Positions 1 to 4,977 of a DNA stretch of 10,741 nucleotides are shown here, piece by piece. Source of the DNA: a bacterium. GTDB taxonomy: Bacteria; Verrucomicrobiota; Verrucomicrobiia; Chthoniobacterales; Terrimicrobiaceae. Location: assembly GCA_009920585.1 (NCBI GenBank), contig RFZT01000059.1, positions 1 to 10,741 on the forward strand, read 5' to 3'. The position numbers and the translations under genes are program-made. The notes below the pieces were generated by a model. The model ran no database searches. It had not been told where the DNA came from and was given only the letters and a program-made list of their open reading frames with translations. The first letter of the stretch is position 1, and every line of letters starts with the position of its first letter.

Positions 1-855
1 TTTGTCTGCAACATCTACAAACCCATCCTCCAGCCGCACCTTTGCTTGAAACCCAAGTATTTTCAACGCCCTCGAGGGATCCTGTATTATATGTTTAATA
101 TCACCAGGTCTTTCATCAACATATATGGCTTTCGCTTGAAACAGTTCTTGCACAATGTAATTCATGGATAGTGCGCGACCAGTGCATATGTCTACAGTAC
201 CGCTATATGAACTTTTGGCTGCCAATAAGTTTGCATCAACTATGTCGGAAACATGCGTAAAATCTCTAGATTGTAACCCATCGCCCGTGATGATACATTG
301 TCCGAGTTCTCGTTTCTGCTTGCGAAATGCTGCAAATACATTGGGTCCTATACCATCCTCTTTTTGCCCCATCCCATACACATTTGAGTATCTCAGGGCA
401 ATAACTGACACGCCATAAAGTTCATTGTAAACCTGGGCATATTCTTCTATGGCCCGTTTTGTTGATCTGTATAGGGTAGGTCCCGCCAAGGCAACATTAC
501 TAGATGACAGTACGACTCTACGCGCGCCATTTTGCCGTGCAATTTCAAGTATGTTCAAAGTTCCTGATAGATTAACTTCGTGGCACAATAATGGTTCTTG
601 CACACACCAAGGCGTTCTAGCAATAGCGGCGAAGTGAAAAATGGTGTCCCCTTGTTGAATATGTTGTTTCAAAAAATCTATATTTCGAATGTCACCTTCA
701 TAATAAGCAACCTTTGCGTGACAACATTTGTCCGTGGCCATACCCACGGCATTGTCTAAAACTATAATAGATTCACAATCAATTTCTAGAAAGAGTCGTC
801 GCACAAAGTGACTCCCAATGAATCCACAACCTCCGGTGACAACGCATCTGCGCAT
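1..855 (-). CDS. NAD-dependent sugar epimerase/dehydratase (extended SDR), 3' end cut by window
   Basis: The frame is open from an ATG at 855 to the window edge, giving 285 residues without a stop; most family members are about 310-340 residues, so only a short tail is missing. It converts a nucleotide sugar (epimerisation or dehydration) using NAD(P), in the cytosol. Visible motifs: Rossmann glycine motif GGCGFIG at residues 8-14, acidic end of the second strand (VLDN, D34), EGDIRN at 53-58, FHFAA at 73-77, LSSSN at 116-120, catalytic YxxxK (Y129, K133), RYSNVYG at 155-161, RDFTHVSDI at 198-206 and RPGDIKH at 249-255. All catalytic elements are present, so it should be active. The substrate (UDP-Glc, UDP-GlcNAc, GDP- or dTDP-sugar) cannot be told. 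It follows the glycosyltransferase gene by 36 bases in the same direction, which suggests a joint role in glycan synthesis. Confidence 0.93.
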   Translation of the reverse strand, partial: MRRCVVTGGCGFIGSHFVRRLFLEIDCESIIVLDNAVGMATDKCCHAKVAYYEGDIRNIDFLKQHIQQGDTIFHFAAIARTPWCVQEPLLCHEVNLSGTLNILEIARQNGARRVVLSSSNVALAGPTLYRSTKRAIEEYAQVYNELYGVSVIALRYSNVYGMGQKEDGIGPNVFAAFRKQKRELGQCIITGDGLQSRDFTHVSDIVDANLLAAKSSYSGTVDICTGRALSMNYIVQELFQAKAIYVDERPGDIKHIIQDPSRALKILGFQAKVRLEDGFVDVADK

Positions 856-891
856 CGTTTCCTCGTTTTCTTATCAACACAAAACATATTT

Positions 892-1857
892 TCATGCATT
901 GAGTAGCGCATCAACATGTAGTCGCGTCTTAATCAGTTGTTGCATGTGACCTGGAAATTTTATGCGTATCACGTCGTAATCACATACTCTTGAAATATCA
1001 TCATCCCATTTTTCGATGCACATGAGATGAAATCCAGGTCGCGAGGTTATCCCTTTGGAATTTAAGAGGAGACAAATCAATAGATCGTCAACTAATCTTG
1101 TTTTGGAACCGGGGTCAAGTTGTTGCAGCGCATAACCATCTCTTAAACAAGCATCTCTTACAAAACTCAGATTTAATGAATCGAGAAGTGCGTGAGAACA
1201 CGGGCTTGCGATGCAAGGAAGCAACTTCAGATGAATAGAATGCCACGCGTGACGATTAATAACGAGCGCGTATCCCCAAGGACATTTTGGGATACGTATA
1301 TGATAAGACAATGTATAATTGTGATCATGTAAAAATATTGGTTCGAATACCCCACTGTTCCGACTTTCAAGGGTTAGCGTGTTGATCAGTTTACAATAAT
1401 TCCAGGTGGTAGTTAGGTTGGTGCGTATGATCCACTCATATTCGGTGAGATAGCTGTTCAAGTGGTTGTGGATAAAAATTGCAGTCTTCGGATATATATC
1501 AGAATATAACTCGGAACAATGTGCATAATAATTTGTTGCAAACAAGCTATCATCTACATCTTCCATACGACCTGTATCCCCTACCTCATTCGAGCAGAGC
1601 AGGAATATACATTTGCACCTATTTTTATTCGAAAACTTGACCCAAGAATTATAACAGAAATCGTAAAAATCATTGGTCCCTTTCGGGGACGCTATAATCA
1701 CAAATGCAACATTTACATGATTTTTGGATTTCACGCACGTCTCTAAACTGTATGGGGGCAAGGACCTCTTCTTTACCATACAGCTGGTGAATATCATAAT
1801 AATAACCAGTGTAAGCAAACATATGAGCAAGCTTCTCGTGGGACTGCGGCGATGCAT
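892..1857 (-). CDS. Putative type II membrane glycosyltransferase
   Basis: 321 residues from an ATG at 1857. The N-terminus is short and basic (MHRRSPTR), followed by a hydrophobic segment at about residues 9-27: a signal anchor placing the catalytic part in the ER/Golgi lumen or an equivalent compartment. Motifs recall GT-A glycosyltransferases of the GT31-like kind: SDIYPKT (119-125) before the core, YEWIIRTNLTTTW (140-152) where RTNL stands in place of the usual DxD region, CPWGYALVINRHAW (192-205) resembling the acceptor-site segment, and VDDLLICLLLNSKG (256-269) resembling the EDV/LG segment near the end. I recall RTNLS/T motifs in glycosyltransferase-like proteins of giant viruses and algae. 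Donor and acceptor are unknown. Several Cys may form disulfides. The gene lies directly upstream of the sugar epimerase. The base composition is AT-richer than the block from 4060 on. Confidence 0.78.
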   Translation of the reverse strand: MHRRSPTRSLLICLLTLVIIMIFTSCMVKKRSLPPYSLETCVKSKNHVNVAFVIIASPKGTNDFYDFCYNSWVKFSNKNRCKCIFLLCSNEVGDTGRMEDVDDSLFATNYYAHCSELYSDIYPKTAIFIHNHLNSYLTEYEWIIRTNLTTTWNYCKLINTLTLESRNSGVFEPIFLHDHNYTLSYHIRIPKCPWGYALVINRHAWHSIHLKLLPCIASPCSHALLDSLNLSFVRDACLRDGYALQQLDPGSKTRLVDDLLICLLLNSKGITSRPGFHLMCIEKWDDDISRVCDYDVIRIKFPGHMQQLIKTRLHVDALLNA

Positions 1858-1907
1858 CTTTACACTATTGTGTTATTGTCGGTGTTATAACCTCATTACC
1901 CCCCTTG

Positions 1908-1918
1908 AACGAGAAACA
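1908..1918 (-). promoter_or_regulatory. Core of shared upstream motif before glycosyltransferase
   Basis: On the minus strand this reads TGTTTCTCGTT, 51-61 bases upstream of the glycosyltransferase ATG. The same 11-mer occurs inside the longer motif upstream of the EEP gene (3855-3865), and the helicase has it with two transitions. Further upstream a perfect 12-base AT palindrome, AAAAATATTTTT at 1948-1959, could act as a TATA-like element. Function is inferred from position only. Confidence 0.3.
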
Positions 1919-1972
1919 ACAAAAACCATTTTTTTTAATTCCCGCTGAAAAATATTTTTTTGGAGCATTTCT

Positions 1973-2046
1973 CAACACAACAACAACAAGAACAACTACA
2001 CAAAAACAACAACAACGATAACACCAACATTATCAATAACAACAAC
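1973..2046. repeat. AAC-rich microsatellite
   Basis: An imperfect run of AAC/ACA triplets with interruptions. No frame through it continues into a gene, so it is intergenic low-complexity DNA rather than a coding Asn/Gln/Thr tract. Confidence 0.8.
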
Positions 2047-2086
2047 TTAAACCCCCTTAAACCCCCTTAAACCTCCTTGAAACCCA
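2047..2086. repeat. 10-base tandem repeat TTAAACCCCC
   Basis: Two perfect units (2047-2056, 2057-2066) followed by two decayed ones (TTAAACCTCC, TTGAAACCCA). Related strings occur at about 2114-2130 and again at the right edge of the window (10733-10741). The unit recalls C-rich telomere-type repeats, but it is internal and short. Confidence 0.8.
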
Positions 2087-2503
2087 TCCCCCTTCAGTCT
2101 AGCACAGAAAACCCCCTTTTAAACCCCTAAAACTCCACAAACCTCTCATTTAAAACCTTCATACTTACAAATACTTACAAGCAAGCTGAGGCCTTGTGGT
2201 GCTGAAAAGTCATGGCACACAGGATGTCCCCAAAAAGGTAGGTTTCAATCAACTTTTTCCGAGAATATGAAAAGTGCTCAGAAAACTCAGAATCCAAGAA
2301 GCAAAAGGTACAAGAAATGCTCAAGAATCTCTGAAAACAAAGAGCAAACAGTCAGAGTAAATAGGTGAGATTCCAAGAGGCACACTCTGCTGTAAGTTTG
2401 TGGAACTACGTCAAATGCTCAGTGACGGGACAACCAGCAGCAAAACACTGAAGAGAAGTCAGGGACGCGCAGCTGAGACAGCCAAGCAGCAAGGTATTTT
2501 TTC

Positions 2504-2520
2504 ATAAGAAGCCATCTTAT
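2504..2520. other. Small perfect hairpin ATAAGA-AGCCA-TCTTAT
   Basis: Six-base stem with a five-base loop. It lies about 320 bases past the EEP stop codon (minus strand). It could be part of a transcript end but is short enough to arise by chance. Confidence 0.25.
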
Positions 2521-2837
2521 AAATCGTGGTTCATTCGAATGTGAAAAACATCTATCGCCCCGAACCTAAAATGGTATAGCGTCGACATTCTGACGACGCA
2601 GTTCAATCTGTGAATAGACATGACGCTCCTGGCTACACTGGAAATGAGCGCACATTCAAAAATGATGCACGCGCTTGTATCCAATAACTAAAGAATTACC
2701 AACAAACTGGGGAAGACTGTCATCAGATTATCTCAACCGGAGGTCATGGATGAAAGGCTAGGACCTCGTTTGAAGGTTGTTTGTAACTCAGATGACCTTA
2801 ATCGCTGAATGACTCCGACTGTTAGTAGCAGCCAAAA

Positions 2838-3785
2838 TCACCGGGAGAAGCCCTCGTAGTCGATGAGCTGAAGCCACCCCAAAGGAACGTAGCCAGGTGA
2901 TCCACATGCCATGGTGCATTCAACCCATCCTGTGCTTCCTGACGAGTAGCTTTTTCTGAGGTCCTCACTTGTGATTCGCACGACGGACCCACGCGGTAGT
3001 ATCAGAGGGCCATCCTCGAAGGTTGCGCGCAGACGACAGTACCTGTACCACACGCAGGGCCTTGAAACGCTTCCAATCATCGCCGGGTGCCCTACTCTCA
3101 TTGCCACCACCTCGTGGGCATCAGATCCACCATCGTGTGATTTCCCCACATTGCAGGTCACCTGCTGACAGGCGTGGCTCGAAAAACATAGGACATGATC
3201 TGGCCCATGACTTGCAGCTTTTCCATCGGAGACATGGGTTTGTACCGCGTCTGATCTCAAGTTGAAATCTCCAGCCAGAATCAAGACGGCACCTGCCGGA
3301 CCCCTCCCGAGCTCATGAGAGGCCCTCCGCAGCAGTTCACGCCGGTGGGAAAGCGTTGTCTTCGTTTGCCCAGCTTGAATATGTAAGTTGACAAGCCGAC
3401 ACCATAGCCTCCCTTGCTGTGATAGCTCCACTCTCTGACAATAACGCCCTGTGTCAATCGAGACATGTCTTGCAGACACTGAGAGATCTGAGCACCGGAG
3501 AACATCCTTCCGCACCAGAGAGCCATAGTTCCCATTTTGGTGGTAAAGAAAGTCTGACATTTTCTCAGCCATTATCTCTTGGATCACGCAGTTATCTACA
3601 TGACCCTCGCCGTGCTGCCCCAATTCCTGGAGCAAGATGATGACAAAGCCCAGTTCTGCCAGGTTTTCCAGATCCTGCAAGATCCTACCAAACCGGGTGA
3701 GCTCACCTACGCCATCTTTTGCGTTCAACCTCTGATTGCCATTCAAGCCTACGTTGTAGCTGCATACTTCTAAGATTGTGAACAT
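2838..3785 (-). CDS. EEP-family nuclease/phosphatase with SH3-like C-terminal domain
   Basis: 315 residues from the first ATG (3785); the frame is open further upstream to about 3851 but only with a TTG start. The N-terminal domain has the endonuclease/exonuclease/phosphatase signatures in order: SYNVG (9-13), LLQE (51-54, metal-binding Glu), RLVNLHIQAG (130-139), LAGDFN (170-175) and SDAHEVV (221-227, catalytic Asp/His pair). Enzymes of this fold cut DNA or RNA phosphodiesters or phosphate monoesters with Mg2+; the substrate cannot be told. Compared with typical members the catalytic domain is compact (about 230 residues). From about residue 246 to 310 a segment reads like an SH3 barrel: an RATFEDG-like opening strand, a polar RGSVVRI strand, GWVEC, then PGYVPLGWLQL matching the usual G-Y-V-P-x-x-Y/W-L ending. 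No signal peptide is seen. The gene lies between a long spacer and the GC-rich block. Confidence 0.82.
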   Translation of the reverse strand: MFTILEVCSYNVGLNGNQRLNAKDGVGELTRFGRILQDLENLAELGFVIILLQELGQHGEGHVDNCVIQEIMAEKMSDFLYHQNGNYGSLVRKDVLRCSDLSVSARHVSIDTGRYCQRVELSQQGRLWCRLVNLHIQAGQTKTTLSHRRELLRRASHELGRGPAGAVLILAGDFNLRSDAVQTHVSDGKAASHGPDHVLCFSSHACQQVTCNVGKSHDGGSDAHEVVAMRVGHPAMIGSVSRPCVWYRYCRLRATFEDGPLILPRGSVVRITSEDLRKSYSSGSTGWVECTMACGSPGYVPLGWLQLIDYEGFSR

Positions 3786-3850
3786 GATGGGGGACACTAG
3801 AGCCTGGAAATTTATTTCTGGGTTATCTTGTGACACAAGAATGCAACACA

Positions 3851-3869
3851 ATCAAACGAGAAACAGAGA
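3851..3869 (-). promoter_or_regulatory. Shared 19-base upstream motif (EEP gene copy)
   Basis: Reads TCTCTGTTTCTCGTTTGAT on the minus strand, 66-84 bases upstream of the EEP ATG. It matches 17 of 19 bases, both differences being transitions, with a site 42-60 bases upstream of the helicase ATG (10139-10157). Position upstream of two unrelated genes suggests a promoter or transcription-start element. Confidence 0.45.
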
Positions 3870-4029
3870 GACAATCGTGCAGCAAGAAAAGCGTGTGCAG
3901 CTAAAACGGAGATGGGATCATTCCACAACAAATCACTTCATTCGCATTTTCAGAGTACTTACTGATGGCATGTGTATCTCAACTGCATTCTCTACCATGG
4001 CATGCCTCAACACTTGCGATTTTTTTCAG

Positions 4030-4044
4030 CTGAAGACGCTTCAG
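4030..4044 (-). terminator. Hairpin just after the coiled-coil gene stop
   Basis: Stem CTGAAG/CTTCAG with a three-base loop, 16 bases after the stop codon of the coiled-coil gene. On the minus strand it is followed after a CTG by a run of seven A (4021-4027 T on the plus strand). Some giant viruses end and polyadenylate transcripts at hairpins, which would fit, but the stem is only 6 bp. Confidence 0.35.
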
Positions 4045-4060
4045 GCACTCTTCGCGAGGC

Positions 4061-4918
4061 TCACTTTCCGATCCTGACGATGCCGTTCGCCAGGAGCATC
4101 TGATTCACCGTTCCGGCAGGGAGCTTCTGGGTCATCGCCTCGGTCGTCCTGCCCGCGCGCCTCTCCTGGCGCCGGATCATCCGCAATTTCCGTCGCAGGA
4201 GCTGCTCCGACCGCTCCGAGCCTGGCAAATGGGCGCTGTCGTCCTCCTTGCTCTCCATGGCGACGGCGATCCGCCGCCTGTAAGAGGCCTGAGTGGCCTC
4301 CTCTTCTCTTCGTTTTTCTTGCTGTCGCTTCAGCGCGTGGTCTGCGGCCCTGGCTTGACGCCGCTGCTTCTGCGTCCTCTTCGGAGCCTCTTCAGGATCC
4401 TGAGGATTCTCAGGTCGTGCAGCCGCCTCCCTCGCAGGGGGCTGAGGCGCCGCGGCCTGCGGTCGCCGCAGCTTGGACTGCCGCGCCGTGTCGTTCTCGC
4501 CGTTGATGATGGCCTCCAAGTCGGGAAGCTGCACGGGATGCTGTGGCTGCGGAGGCGGCGTGGCGGCTCGAGCTTCTGCGGTGACGTGCACGACTCCGTC
4601 CAGGAACGGAGAGTACGGCTCCACGACGAAGGCCGTGCGCAGGTTTGCGTACGACCGAGGCAGGTCGGCCAAGCGGCCGATCGCGCGCCGATGGGCTTTC
4701 ACGGCCATGGGACGTTTGTGCGCCCAGCCGTCGCAGGCTTGCAGCACGGCAGCGGCTTTCCCCTTCAAGCTCGCGAGCGCCGCGTCGAAGTCGACTCCGA
4801 GGGCCTCCGCCACTTTTCGGAGCTCGCTCAGGAGTTCCTCGCCTGCCTCTTCGAGCCCGCGCAGCAGCAGGTCCGTCTCCGTCTCCAGGGCGTTCCAACC
4901 TTCTTCGCATTCCACCAT
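4061..4918 (-). CDS. Basic coiled-coil protein of unknown function, probably 3' part of the upstream gene
   Basis: From the ATG at 4918 it gives 285 residues; the frame is open further up to an ATG at 5143 (360 residues). The first 40 or so residues from 5143 are Pro/Gly/Arg-rich and look like an out-of-frame reading of the gene upstream, whereas from about 5020 (TIACEEVLRVCLGCLDAVSEL) it looks like real helical protein. The region after 4918 has a predicted helical part (LETETDLLLRGLEEAGEELL onward), a Pro/Gln/Ala-rich linker with short basic patches, and a strongly charged Arg/Lys/Glu coiled coil (KRTQKQRRQARAADHALKRQ and following) that could bind nucleic acid. No known domain recognised. 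Its frame overlaps the end of the 4978-7554 gene, in the -1 frame relative to it; a fused product of about 1160 residues through a shift near 5020-5030 is as likely as a separate gene. The gene ends close to a hairpin at 4030-4044. Confidence 0.6.
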   Translation of the reverse strand: MVECEEGWNALETETDLLLRGLEEAGEELLSELRKVAEALGVDFDAALASLKGKAAAVLQACDGWAHKRPMAVKAHRRAIGRLADLPRSYANLRTAFVVEPYSPFLDGVVHVTAEARAATPPPQPQHPVQLPDLEAIINGENDTARQSKLRRPQAAAPQPPAREAAARPENPQDPEEAPKRTQKQRRQARAADHALKRQQEKRREEEATQASYRRRIAVAMESKEDDSAHLPGSERSEQLLRRKLRMIRRQERRAGRTTEAMTQKLPAGTVNQMLLANGIVRIGK

Positions 4919-4977
4919 TCGCACCGGCCAGAAGAGCGTGAGCTCGGAGACTGCGTCCAAGCACCCGAGGCAGACCC

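Larger units (their letters stand above)
1858..2837. other. Gene-free spacer with low-complexity repeats
   Basis: Nearly 1 kb without a coding frame longer than a few dozen residues that looks like protein. It includes the presumed promoter of the glycosyltransferase (1858-1960), an AAC-rich microsatellite (1973-2046), the TTAAACCCCC repeat (2047-2086), a directly repeated ATACTTACAA around 2160-2180, and a small perfect hairpin at 2504-2520. I see no tRNA or rRNA. The part from 2180 to 2837 is of mixed composition and holds nothing I recognise; it could carry the 3' end of the EEP transcript or a decayed gene. Confidence 0.7.

Noticed and set aside
1973..2086. CRISPR-like array in the repetitive spacer
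   Set aside because: The repeats are simple AAC triplets and a 10-base unit in direct tandem, with no unique spacers of regular length.
3778..4077. Plus-strand 99-codon open frame between the EEP and coiled-coil genes
   Set aside because: It runs over the start of the EEP gene, its putative upstream motif and the hairpin at 4030-4044, and has no recognisable protein character.
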